A DNA stretch of 64,000 bases from Callaeas wilsoni (taxonomy: Eukaryota > Chordata > Aves > Passeriformes > Callaeidae). Each line of letters begins with the position of its first letter. Position 1 is the first letter of the stretch. Below the pieces are notes generated by a model. That model made no database searches. It was given only the letters and a program-made list of their open reading frames with translations, and was not told the origin of the DNA. This document shows, one piece after another, positions 1 to 14,300 of this stretch. Both the position numbers and the translations under genes were made by a program. The DNA lies in contig VWPU01013676.1 in assembly GCA_013398955.1 (NCBI GenBank), positions 246,725 through 310,724 on the forward strand. The letters are read 5' to 3'.

Positions 1-1971
<1,971 letters not shown>

Positions 1972-3738
1972 ACATTTTGTACCCTAGTAGGAAGTAAAAC
2001 TGGCCAAAAATTAAGACAGCAGAGGATTCTTGCCCTATCCTTAAGAGAAGTATTATAACATTAAAAAAACTTTATGTTATCCAAAAACCTTAAGATTTGA
2101 AGAGCTATGGCAGCCACGGTTTTTTCACCTGTGGACGATACCAACCGCTCCTAAACCCTGAAAAAAGCCCTGAACTCTTGTGATTTACTGTGCTATGAAT
2201 GTCAATCTGGCAGCCCCTAATAACAGGTATGTTAGGGATGCCTCCATCACATCTGGAAGGGGAGAGGAGAAAAGGGAACAATGGAACATGCAGTCAAACA
2301 CAAAGTGTCAGTGCCACACCACAGCATCTCTCCCACTCCAAGGTCACTCGCATATTGCTGAGTCACCCGAAAGTTCACAGATCATGAATGCCAGCCTCTA
2401 AAACAAGCTGCAAAGAGCTCTAGAGAACAAGAAAGGCAGTAGCACTGCAAATGCAAAAACTGGGCCCCAACTGCAGCAGCAAATCCAGCCCAATGTACCA
2501 CAAAGAGAACCTGTAAGGAGTCACAGTACATAAATGAGCATGGAAAGCCACTCAAATCAAGACCTGGGTGCACTTCGCAGAACACAGTAATCAGGGAGCA
2601 GAAACAGGCCCATTGTGTCAAAAACTGTGCTAGAAGGTCATGCAGCACATTTGCTCAGGACATGGTGGAATACAGGGTTGTACCGGTCCTGCTTTGGGGG
2701 GCATCCATATTCTGCCTTTTCAGTTTGATTATGAGTCAGTGACATGCAGCTGACCACACGTTTTCACCTGAAGCAAAGAGCACTGCAGAATGTGACAGAA
2801 TCCATCACACATCTCCTGCCCATCAGCCTTTGCCCAAGAGAGGCAGGCAGCACAGGGAAGCTCTGCAGCATGTGCACTCATGTACCAAGTGGATAAGTAA
2901 GACTCTTGGGTATTTGGTGGTCCATTTATTATTTCTGTCTGATTACTTTCCAGTGGATCAACATGACTGCTACCAAGCACCAGGACTTGACAAAGCTCTG
3001 AATGCATTAATTTTGCTGATTCTTGAGAGATACAACCTTTCTGATAAATGTCTTCAAACAATCCCCAAAAGTGAAAAGACATCTGCTCATTAGACTGGAA
3101 AAAAGCAAGAACATTCTTACTTGCTAACCAAAATGTCTGAAAAATCTGAAGATATGTAGAAGACAAAAGATTGATCTGACTGCTGAGCCCCAGTTACCTT
3201 GTAAGAGACCCAGTATACAACAGAAAGCTCCTCTGAAACTGGTTTTGTTGCATTTTTGGTTCTCATTCATGCCTTTCCGGGTGTAGCCACACCTCAAAAG
3301 AGACTCACACGAGGAACACGTTGGTGCTGCAGGCAGGGATGCCCCAGTACCAGGCCAGCCTGTTGTTCCTGGCCCAGCCCTTGGGCAAGAGTCACCCAAC
3401 CCACTCTGTCCCTGCTACACCAGCACAATATTCATAGGGCTTTAACCTCTAGAATTCATACACTGAAACTGAATCACACACAAACAAGCCGTAAAAGAAA
3501 CACTCCAGCCTCAAGATACAGAAGAAAGTCCCTCGTTCCAGCAGACTTCAACCATGTCCTTCCAGAGCCTGCTGCCTGATATTCTGCCTCTGAAACAAAG
3601 CCACTTAAACGTCTAGGTTAATCAAGCACTTGAAGCTATGCCTTCATTTCATTGCCCTTTCTAATCAAATAGTTGCTCAAGCCATTCTTCAGGAAAGAAA
3701 TCTTAGAAGGGCAGGAGAGGCCCTCTCCACAGGCAGCT
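1972..3738. other. Intron 1 segment, no gene recognised
   Basis: This holds moderately GC-balanced intronic sequence. A 145-codon open frame on the minus strand (2729-3166) resembles no family I know and has no splice or composition support. The segment may be an old, unrecognised repeat. Confidence 0.6.
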
Positions 3739-3883
3739 GCCCAGATCAGCTCAGGTGGTCAGAGCACAGTGCTAATATACACCAAAGTTGGGGGGCTGAT
3801 CCCTGTGCAGACCATTCTCTTAAGAGCTGCACTCAATATTCCTTGTGGTCCCTTCCAACTCAGAATATTCTGTGATTCCGTGA
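3739..3883 (+). mobile_element. tRNA-Ile-headed SINE with CR1-like tail (TguSINE1-like)
   Basis: The head aligns by eye along its whole length with tRNA-Ile(AAU): an A-box-like AGCTCAGGTGGTCAGAGCA, the anticodon-loop region GTGCTAATATACACC, and a B-box-like GGCTGATCCCTGTGCAGACC. After the tRNA discriminator region comes a short linker (TTAAGAGCTGCACTCAAT). A CR1-type 3' end follows, CCTTGTGGTCCCTTCCAACT to ATTCTGTGATTCCGTGA. This combination is that of TguSINE1, a passerine SINE mobilised by CR1 machinery. The copy is diverged (for example the TTCGA of the B box is changed to CTGAT), so it is old and not a functional tRNA gene. It ends directly against a CR1 fragment. Confidence 0.78.
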
Positions 3884-5040
3884 CAGGGTGAAAACTGAGC
3901 TGCCGGGGAAGAAGACCAGCCTGGCTGAACAGAGAGCTTTGACTGGAACTCAGGAAAAAAAAAGAGAGTTTATGACCTTTTGCAGAAGGGGCAGGAAATT
4001 CAAGAGGACTACAAGGATGTCATGAGGTTAGCCAAGGAGAAAATCAGAAAGACCAAAACGCAACTAGAACTTAATTTGGCCAGTGCCATAAAATAAAAAG
4101 GAAAGTGTTTCTATAAATACATTAGCAACTAAAGGAGAGCCACAGAGAATCTTCAGCCTTTACTGGATGTGGGGGAAAACACAATAGCAAAGGATGAAGA
4201 AAAGACTACGGTACTTAATGTCTTCTTTGCTCAGCCTTGAATAACAAGACCAGTTGTTCTCCACGGATGGAGCCCCCTGAGCTGGAAGACAGGGATGGGG
4301 AGCAGAATGAAGCCTCCATAATCCCAGGGGAAATGGTCAGTGACCTATTACATTACTTAGACACACACAAGTCTGTGGGGCTGGATGGGATCCACCCAAG
4401 GGTACTGAGAGAGCTGGTGGAAGTGCTCACTGATGGAAATGGTATATTTCCATCATATACCAGCAGTCCTGGCTAACTGGAGAGGTCCCAATTGACTGTA
4501 GGTCAGCAAATGTGATGTCCATCTCCAAGCAGTGCTGCAAGGAGCATCTGGGCAACCACAGATTTTTCAGTCTGAACTCACACTAGGAAAGGTCATGGAG
4601 CAGTTCTTCTCGAGTGCAATCCCACAGCACATACAGGACAACTGGGAGATCAGGCCCAGCCAGCATGAATTTAGAAAACGCAGGTTCTGCTTGACCAATC
4701 TGAGCTCCTTCTATGACAGGGTGACCCCTCTAGTAAATGAGGGAAAAGCTGTGGTATTGTCTACATAGACTTCAGCAGGGTCTTTGACACCATTTCCCAC
4801 AACATTTTCCTGGAAAAACTGGCTATCCATGGCTTGCATGGGTGTACTTTTGGCTGGGTGTAAAACTGGCTGGATCACTGGGCTCTGGGAGTGGTGGTGA
4901 ACTGAGTTAATCCAGCTGGGGGCTGGTCACAAGTGATGTTCCCCAGGTTCGGTGTTGAGGCCACTCCTTTTAAAATCTTTATTGAGGATCTGGATGAGGA
5001 GCTCTGTGTACTTCTGCTCTTCCTGAACGTAAAACCCACA
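3884..5040 (+). mobile_element. CR1 LINE fragment, ORF2 (post-endonuclease spacer to reverse transcriptase)
   Basis: Translated CR1 ORF2 segments appear in order but in shifting frames. They are KKKRVYDLLQKGQ (about 3960), a stretch with stops ending DEEKTTVLNVFFAQ (about 4195-4235), PPELEDRDGEQNEASII to HKSVGLDGIHPRVLREL (4267-4415), GKVMEQFFSSAI to FYDRVTPLVNEGKAV (4589-4755), and VYIDFSRVFDTISHNIF (4758-4810) with frame changes. The last recognisable piece is IFIEDLDEE at about 4978-5005. Several stops and frameshifts show it is dead. The catalytic F/YADD box, the C-terminal domain and the 3' tail are absent, so this copy is truncated at its 3' side. Confidence 0.88.
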
Positions 5041-5520
5041 CTGGTTACATAGACTGCTGAATGAGAGTAACATTAAAATAATCAACGTCATCAGGTATCA
5101 AAAAATGAATTGCCAGTTAAGGCACTAGCAACACAAATCCAGAATAAGACATGACAGATGCACTTTAATAAACAGTTACTGGCAGATAATTCTACGTAAT
5201 GGCATTGCTCTTTCTCCTCCTGCAACCTCAGTATTTTTGTCATTCAGACGTAATCTTGATGGATGCATGTAGTTCCAACAGGGTGAGAAAACAAGTTTAA
5301 GACAACAAAAATATTACTGACAATAGTTTGACTCACCAATTTTATAAAAACTAGAGCCAGGAAACAACAAAATAATTTAGCTATATACTGGATGACGTTT
5401 TCAGAATAGCTTGCCACAAATACGTCTCCTTATTCCCTAAATATCCCTTCAAATTTATTTCTGTCATTTTATTTCTAAATTAAAGAACAGCTCTTCTTTT
5501 TGTAAACAAAACTGTGCACA

Positions 5521-5570
5521 GATGATGATGATGATAATGATGATGATAATAATAATACTAATAATAATAC
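5521..5570 (+). repeat. (GAT)n/(AAT)n compound microsatellite
   Basis: About 50 bp of GAT triplets passing into AAT triplets with a few interruptions. In one frame it yields a run of Met and Ile codons, which is a repeat artefact. Confidence 0.9.
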
Positions 5571-6954
5571 AAAAAGGCCAGCATTCCTCTCCCACACCTT
5601 TTGCCCCCAGAGCCACAACACAACCAGACAGCCACTGCTGCCTTCAAATCAACAGGAGGGGAGCTGCAGGGAATGAGCGTTCCCAGCTGATGATGCCATT
5701 AACTTGGGATAGGACAAGATGTACCAAAAAACATCAGGTGCCTGGAGAGGAAGCTAAATGAAAATAACAAATTCTTAAGAGTACTGTCTTCTCCTAATTT
5801 CCTGCAAGTCCAAAATCCACCCAACCTCAATGTAGTTAGCAATTTTTCCAGCTGCCAAGGGCTGCTCTGCTTCTTTCCCTGTCGTATGAGAGGATGTCAC
5901 CCAACCCCCGGATCACAGCAATTCCAGCAAATAACTCAGTTTGATGCACTACTCCCTGTTCCTGACCATGCGTCAGATTAAGGTTGTAGAGTATTCAGCA
6001 CTCCTGGATGTTTCAAGAAGTGGCCTCAGTCCAAAAGCCAGATTCATGATTATGTTCTGGATGCGTAAGGCCCCTGAGTATATCTAAAACAGGTTTTGTG
6101 ATGTCAGTACACAAGTAGTATTTTATGTTCAACAACTCTGCTCCTCACCCAAAATAATGGCAAGATTTTTCAAGTATATGTAAAGGCACAGGTGTTTTAG
6201 TAGTAAGAGAAGTAAAGTATGACACTAGTCCTCTTAAACTGTATGATGACAGTCCTCTTCCTTTTAAACCTACTTTTTAAAGGAAACTATAACCCTTTTA
6301 TGTACTATAACCCTTTTTTTTCCTTGAAAGATTCCTGGTCTTGAGTTCCAGCAATAATATAGACCTCCAATGATGTTAACTACTCAAGAACTCCCCTGCC
6401 CCACATGCTTTCCACCTGAGTTTATCAAGCACGGAGTCTGGCAATGCTGTCCAGATCCCATTATACACTCATTACCTGGCCCGTTTGATTCACGCCTACA
6501 AGAGCATCTAAGATGTTCATCCACTGCCCACTTTTGTTAGCTGGTGTATACCTGAGGTGTTATGTACACAGATGGACCATTCTGGGCACTGACAGAAAAG
6601 GAACAGCTCTTTGCATTAAGTCTCAAGCAAGCTCTTCCTCATCTGTGGGATTAAAGACATAAAAATGAGCAAAAAAAGTAAAAAAAGCTCCAAAAGAAAC
6701 TGTGTGGAAGAGTCAATACTTTAAACATTAAAAAAACCAACTTCCCTAGAAATGTTTCTCTTGCAAGTAGAACATACTGGAGCTGGTTGTTTTCCCCCTA
6801 CTCTGTCATTGAGTTCTACCTTGCATTGGCCTGCTCCGAGTTCATCAAATCATTAACAATTTTTAATGGTTCACAGATGCAAACCAGACAGATTTCTACG
6901 TAATTAATTCCTTTTATTGCAACAGCATCATAGAAACTGATCAAGAAATGTTTA

Positions 6955-7008
6955 ATTTTTTTTTTCATTTATTATTTTCATTTCATTTTTTTTTTTCATT
7001 TCATTTAC
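6955..7008 (+). repeat. T-rich (TTTCATTTCA) tract
   Basis: Long T runs alternate with TTTCA units. It looks like a low-complexity tract in intron 1. Confidence 0.8.
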
Positions 7009-7755
7009 ATATGATGTTCTGGAATAAGACTGCAAGATCCAACACAACCCACCAGGGAAATATTCCATGCTCACAGTCTCCTAACTAATAACTTCACGAT
7101 CATTCTGAAGTATTGTCTTATTTTGATGGGTGTAACAGGTCATCTTTTGAAACAAGCTAACCAACAAACCGCCCTGTAATTCAGTGCCACAACATGTTAT
7201 GCACATATGTGGTAATTCAATCTCAAATGAGCCCCTCCATGAAATATATTCTGAGGTTCTGATCTCAGTCTGCTCTTCCTCTGCAAGCAGTTCAGTCTTT
7301 TCTCCCACCTCTAAGAGACTAAAAAATACTAAAATAGGCTTTTCCTATGGCTAGGTCTGAATTAAAAATCAGCTGGTCAGATACAGTTTTAAAGATACAA
7401 TTCTAAAACCAGAGTCAACTAGGTAGAATATTCTTCCCCAAACTGGCAATAAAAGAATTTTTCTTCAAGGTTGAGAAACTACAGTGGATATAACAGACCT
7501 TCTGTCCTTATCAGCTACCTTTCCAGTTTGGTTTAAGGAAAAGATGATGAATACTACAGGTTTAACTATCATACCTGAAACTTTGACAAGGGAGTATATT
7601 TTTCTACTCCTCTGGTATATGAGAGTGAGGATGCAGACTGACAACTTCCCTGAGCAAGTCCTTATTCTGTAAACACAGCACTTACTGAAAAGCAGTAACA
7701 TACAAACAATATATGGAATAATTTTGCATGGGAGGGAAAGACGCATAGCTTTACT

Positions 7756-7812
7756 AAAAAAAAACAAAAACAAAAACAAAAAAAAAACCACCAAAAAACC
7801 ACAACAAAAAAA
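7756..7812 (+). repeat. A-rich (CAAAA)n tract
   Basis: Runs of A are interrupted by single C residues, giving CAAAAA units then ACCACC-type units. No retroposed body was recognised upstream, so it is called low complexity and not a poly(A) tail. Confidence 0.8.
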
Positions 7813-8330
7813 CCCAGCAAAATGACAGGTCTAGGGCTTTTCTTTTTTCTTTAAATATAAGGCAAACAAATTTACCTTTATTTACCTTAAAAAATATAAA
7901 TTCAAGCAATGGACTGTAGCACAGAATTTACCAAGCCAAGAAATAGAAAAGTAAGCTAGAATTTAATATAAACTGGGTGTGCCTATATCTAGCATTATCC
8001 AACTCCTTTTCATATTGCAAACTATTATTTGCAACATTTTTACCTAAACTAGCATGATGGAAGTGACCTCTCAAAAGTTACAGTTGTTTTATCCCTGCTC
8101 ACCATTAAACATGCATTAAATTTAAGCCCAGTATTCTTAAGGACCGACCACCTTTGAAACTACACATCAGCCTACATATGTTTCAAACTTTAATGTACAG
8201 CTGAGTTCATGATAAGTTAAAACATTTTGCTATCACATAGGGATTTGCAGCTAGGCTTTACTAATCCAGAGCTGATAGGCTACTAGTCTATTCACTTTAG
8301 TTATTCCAAAGAGCAAGGCAACCAAGCAGA

Positions 8331-11300
8331 AAACTACCCCTCTCTTCTGCCTCCACCAGAGAGCTGCTCCGGGGCACAGACACTGCTGGCAGGCCACCCC
8401 CACTCACATTTTTTCCCCAGAATCAGAGCATGAGAGGCAAGACTAGGGAAGGCCAGTTTCCCCAAAATCTGTACATGGGAGACGGGCATTTGGAAATTCT
8501 CCACGTCCCTCAATGTCACCACAGAAATCAGGGGCAAGCAAGCCAGCCGCTTTCCCACCTGAGAGGCAAAGAGCATTTTGCTCTGCTCACGGAAGGGACG
8601 CTCACTGTTTCAGGGTCTTCAGCACCCCCTGGGCTTCACATGTGACAAACAGATGTCACAGCTATTAGTGCCAGAAGATGGTGCAAAGAACAGAACGTTT
8701 TACGGGCAGTGGATGGCAAATGCCTACCGTGAACAGGATAGCAGCAAAAAAGTAATGCCCCATCCCAGAGGAGTGCTGTACGAAGGATGTTCAATGAACC
8801 ATCAGAAGCAGCTTTCAGTAGAGATTTTAAAAAAATTATGATACATTTGAAACTGGGAAAAAAGCCCCAACACATTAATTGCAGGCAGATTAAGGAATGG
8901 GTATTGGATTAATGAAAAAAAGAATTGCCAAATGCCTGGATTACAGCAGTATTTGCAAAAGAGCTGGACAATCACTTTTATCTGTGATCGATGTGCATCT
9001 GTAAACGATACACTGTTTATCTGTAATTTCAGGTGAAAGCCCTCTAACTGCAAAATGTATCTGTCCTTCACTCTGTAGAATTATTCTGTCTCTTACTACC
9101 CTCTCCCTCTCTCTATGACTATAGCAGAGTAAAATAAAATTCCAAAAGCATTAAAGAGAAACATTAAAAATTACCAAGAACATCCAAACAATTATTCCTT
9201 CAAGCATAATGTGTATTCATAGAATATAGCATAAAATTACATGTTTTCTATGTGCAGTTTAGTTTAGATATTTTCAAATGTTCAGTCAAAACATTAGCTG
9301 AAAGGTACTGCTAACTAAAAACTACTATTTTAGATAATGAAAGAGAAACACAATTAAAATCCCACTTTATATCCACTGGGTATATACCACTACATCCAGA
9401 AAAGCGTGTTACTTTTGTAAAATGAAAACTCGAAAGAGAGATGATAACATGAAAAGCAGAAATATAATTAAAATTCAGCCTCTCTTGACTTAAGAAGAAC
9501 TTCTTAAGGTCCTTGCCAGTCAAAGGCCCTGTGGTTGGTCAGTGGAAAGCCACAGGTAAACAAGGAGATGGCATTACACTGGGCAAGAACCTGAGAGTCA
9601 AAGAGTGTATTTGTGAGAGCAGTGGATCGAAACAGAAGTCTGACATGAAAGATGTACTGTCTCAAGACACTATGAATTCTGCAATTAAATCCTGCTCAAG
9701 GAATCCAGCCCTGAAGGATCTGCTATTTCTGTGCCTACAGATACACTCTCTTTTTGGGATTGCACTCTTATGAGACCTGGATATATTAATTGTATGACCA
9801 TGTTGGCAATACATGGCAATTTTGTTCATCAGAAAATTGCAGAAACATCAAGACTGTGTGAATCATACATGGCTCATCAAAAGCTCTATTTTACAAAGAA
9901 TTCCACCCTGAACAAATTTTAAAAGTGTTTTATCGAAAAAAGAAACTTAAAGAAGGAGACAGAGAAACCAAAAACAGGTATGTAGACTAATGACAAGCAT
10001 GACTTAAAGATACACAAGACCAAACTGGGTGCTGTGTCCAATAGGGCTTATTTCAATAAAATCAGTTAGACTACTTATAATAAGCACTAATTATGGCAAG
10101 CTAGACTTGTTAATTACAAGAATAATATCCAGAGCATTCTGTTTAGCTGTTGATAAATGTAATCATTCGTATTTCTCTGTGTACTTTTTGCTTCCATTAT
10201 GCCCATCTGTATAGCAAAGCCAAATCTTAACACAAGCACATACTAGTTTTGCAAAGTATTTAAAATCTTAAAACATGGATAACACTGGAACAACCAGTGT
10301 CGAGCTTTATTTCTGTGAAATTCAAGGATTAGTATCCCTGATTATCAATATTGTTCTCAATGTAAGGGGTTATAATTATTGTTATATTTAGGATTTTTAT
10401 TATTGGATTACAACAAACACATTGTTCAACTACAGCTGTGGCCTTTGCACATGAGAAATGCTGAAGTGTGCTGAAAAGTTTGTGCAGCTGATAATGGCAG
10501 CAGAAATCTCTTTGACAGTGGAAGGGAGAGGAGCCAAACAACCCACAGCATTATTAAATATCAAGAATCCCTCGAATGAAGCAAAATCAAAGGAACACAT
10601 TCACTTACTCCTGATAAACACAACACCCAACTGCAGGGGCCTAGGACAACCCCAATGGGGATGGAATGAGAAAGTGTGCATTCACTTTCATAGTAAAATC
10701 TATAAAATGACAGATGTTTAAGTTCAGGGTTAAAAGTTCAGCCCAATAGGGGAGGCATCTTGAGAAAAATTGGAAATATCTGATCCAAAACCAGAAGTTC
10801 TCCAAAAAGTCGTTCAAGAATTATAAAGATTATAAGACTATAAAGACTGAATGAAATACTCCCTTAAAATTTCAAAGAGGAAATGACATTATTGTCTCAA
10901 TTTTTTCCTACTTAAGTCTATGCCCTTATGATTTTTGGAGCAGCTTTGACAACAGGAATGTACCATCAAAGCTTTGCAAAAAGCAAGAGGCAAAAGGGAC
11001 ATTGGCACTTTATGTGTAATAATCTATTTTTATGATCCAGGCTTATGATTTTTAAGAATCCAGCCAGTCTAGTCTTATTCAGGGTCCCACAATGCTAGAG
11101 GCTGAACAAAGAAACATACAAGGAGACATGGCCCTGACCCAAGAAGCTCAATATACTTCTCTTTTCCCAAGAAATTCACACTGGCTAGATAATAAAGGCA
11201 AATCCCTCAACAGCTACTTTTATTTCTACTCTGTTTCACACTGCAGTTTTCATAGTCTCACAATCATTCTTCCCATTTTTCACATGTACTCTAGTTTGCA

Positions 11301-14300
11301 AAGTACCTCAGGAAAGGGAAATCTACTTGGGACCAATCAATGTTTAACTTCTTCCCCAAAGTACCATGTTTCTGCTCCAATTATCACAAGTAAACTAGAA
11401 TACACTGCAACTATCTTAGCATATAGGGATTTTTCAACCACCATTATAAAATTAGGGATTTAAATATCATTAACTACCACCTATTTGATTTGGGTTTCAT
11501 TAAATGTTGACATTTCAAAAGCTACCATTCTTCTCCTCTAAAATGATTCCTTGTACAAGACCTGTCTGCATCACTACCACTGTAGGGATTTGATGCTTCC
11601 TAAAAATTTGCTACAACAAATCCAACTGTAAGGAGTTATTACTAAGTGGATCCCCATGCAATACAAAGCAACATACGAATGAGCACAACAAAAAGTTTTT
11701 CTCAGCAGTGTCCTACCGACTTTAGAGTTTCGGGAGGTTTATCTTGGTACTAGAACAGGGCAACTTTGTAAGATTAAAACACAGCTTGTCCCCAAACATA
11801 CAATATTCTGGTACCAGCACACAAAGAGGCTACACCACTGGTTTACACAGAAAAAACAGCTGTCCATCTAATAACAGTGTGTGCCTTTATTACTTCTCCA
11901 ACACATCTCTCTAGCAAGTACTGAGCACTAATGACATTAAAATAGGCTGAAGTGAGGATTACCACGCTCAAGCACACCACCAACATTGCAGTGCCAGAGC
12001 TGGAAAGGACCAAAGCAAACCAGCCCTCCATCTGCCCCAGCCCTGGGCTACAGCTGCACATCCCTGAGCACAACTGCACTAATGTGCAGCACCTGCCCAC
12101 AAACAATTCTGCGCCACATAACAACGACAAACTATCAAATTCCCCCATATTACTGTAAGCATTGAAATGCAACCACCATATTCCCTAAGGATGGCAGGCT
12201 TTGTCTAAATAGGTGTGGTATTGGCTTCTTCAAGAGTTTAGAAGGGGCTAAGTCTAAAACACTCCCTCGGGACTTAAGATATGAAAGTCTTAATTTTCCA
12301 TAGCTTTTCACTGTCTCCCATGATTATTTGCAGCTGTGCTTCACACCATACAACTATAGAAAGTGCAAAGCCATCAAATGTGCAAGCACACACCAGGCAG
12401 GACAGGAGGGAAAGTTTCTTCAAACTCTGAGTGAACTCCCTCCCATTCATTTTACCTTCTCACAACGCCCATGCAATTCCCAGGCTTGAAGCTCTCTAGA
12501 ATGAGTTCGCACAACTCAGCACAGTGTGAGACTTGGGACAGTTTTAGAGTTGTGGGCAGAAAAAGCTGTGCATCCCCCTGCACATGACAAAGAAACATCT
12601 GAAACTTAAAACCACTGGTCAAATACTTCGATATGTGTAGGAGTGTCTTGGAGAAGAAAAGGAAAGCTGTACTTCTAATATTCATCACTTCACATACAAT
12701 GCCTCAGTAACCATCCCACACCTCTGGAAAATATAAATGAATCATATATTAAAGGGAAAAAACAATTATAATATGTTAGACAGTCAGAAGATGTTTATGT
12801 AAGCCAAGCACACCCCTGACATTAGCCAAGTAAGTAAATAAGTACTGGTTGTTCTTTCAAATGCCTTCCCATGTTTGCATTTTTACAGTGTGGTCTGGAG
12901 CAGCCACCTTAAACACCCTGTTGTTGTTGCATGAAGGGCCCTCCTCTTCTTCCTCTCTCACATGGGCTAATATATGCTATTATGCAAAATAGTCAAATAA
13001 CCCCTCCACAGTCTTTATTGAAGTTTTTCACCATGAAAACCAGCTTTGCTGCCAAGAATTTATTATGCCAGAAGGCATCCTTTTGGCACAAGCTGGAACA
13101 CTGTGTCCCCGAAGAAATAATACAACAGTTGTTAAAGCATTCCTTTACCTCTGTACTTTGCACTGTCTCCCACCCACTGGAGAAATCTAGTAATGGTCCA
13201 AATAAGGCTTCAAGATTTATTTGGTGATGTCCTCACAGACGGTCTGTGGTTTTGATAAAGCCCAGCAGCGTGGTTAAAAGCAAGGCAATTTATTTTGCAA
13301 TGGGAGCAATTCTGTAGTTTTGCTACACTTACATCGAACCTCTCTCTGGAGCAACAGGGGACAAGATGTGAGGCTTGGTTGGGAGTGCTTATACAATGAC
13401 TTCATCCATGCTTCAAATTACTCTTCCTCCCCTTACATTTGATTTTCCTTCTATGACCAGCAAAATCATCCAGTGTTCATTGGCTCTATCTGCCTCCTCT
13501 CAGGAAAGATTTCAGAATTGAGAGAACTCTAATGACATCAACCATAATTGGACAGAATATGTTCAAATTACTTTACAAACAGTCCTGTAAGTACAGCTTT
13601 ATTACATTCTGAGATGCACAGATCCAGACTATGTTAAGAAGTAAAAACATTTTGGTTTTAAGCTTCTTGGCTAACACAATATGCTTCAAACTCTATCCAA
13701 AGCAGAGAGCTTTACGTAAGAGAATAGGCAAGGATAACTTTACATGCCTGCTCTTCCCCACTCTTCCTCTCACTCATTAAAAGTGAAGAATACATTCCAC
13801 CATGTAAAATCTACAATATGGACTGCAAGCTTGTGCGAACCACACAACTGGATCATGGCAAAACATATCTGTCGGGTTTTTATTTTCTTCAGCAACATAC
13901 TTTTCAAAATAATGTTTCAGTTTTGCCCAAGTTGTAAATACATAAAAATAAATTTTAAAAAAATATGTTGAAGTGACAAGCTAAACTACACTTTAGTTAG
14001 TTTCTCATTTTACATAATCACTTGCTTGTACAATTTATCCATATGAGCAAAAAGCTGTAACTAGGAATTAGACCCTTCAAAGACTGAATTAATCTACAGC
14101 GACGTATCAGTCTCTTTCAAGTCTTGTCAATGTTATATCCCCAGGAAAGAGAAATGAACATTCACATGGAAAGTAACATGTGCACACACAAAAATAATAA
14201 CAATTTGTTTTTAACTATTAACTGCATAGCACTAAATTAATAGTATGAAACCAATCCCTAAACTTCCTTCCCAAAGACAAGATTAGGTACTTCATTAAAT

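Larger units (their letters stand above)
5041..8330. other. Intron 1 segment with simple repeats, no gene recognised
   Basis: AT-rich intron. It contains a GAT/AAT microsatellite (5521-5570), a T-rich TTTCATTTCA tract (6955-7008) and an A-rich CAAAA tract (7756-7812). No coding or RNA gene was recognised. Confidence 0.7.

Noticed and set aside
2729..3166. A 145-codon minus-strand open frame in intron 1
   Set aside because: No known family or domain, no splice or promoter context, and an overlapping frame is open on the other strand. Possibly an unrecognised repeat.
3739..3815. A functional tRNA-Ile gene
   Set aside because: The B box and stems are mutated and the copy continues directly into a CR1-like tail, so it is a SINE.
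4237..4768. Two host-like open frames of about 79 codons
   Set aside because: They are pieces of dead CR1 ORF2 (PPELEDRDGEQ, GIHPRVLREL, VMEQ, CLTNL motifs).
5522..5761. Open frame beginning with a Met/Ile run
   Set aside because: It is the translation of a GAT/AAT microsatellite.
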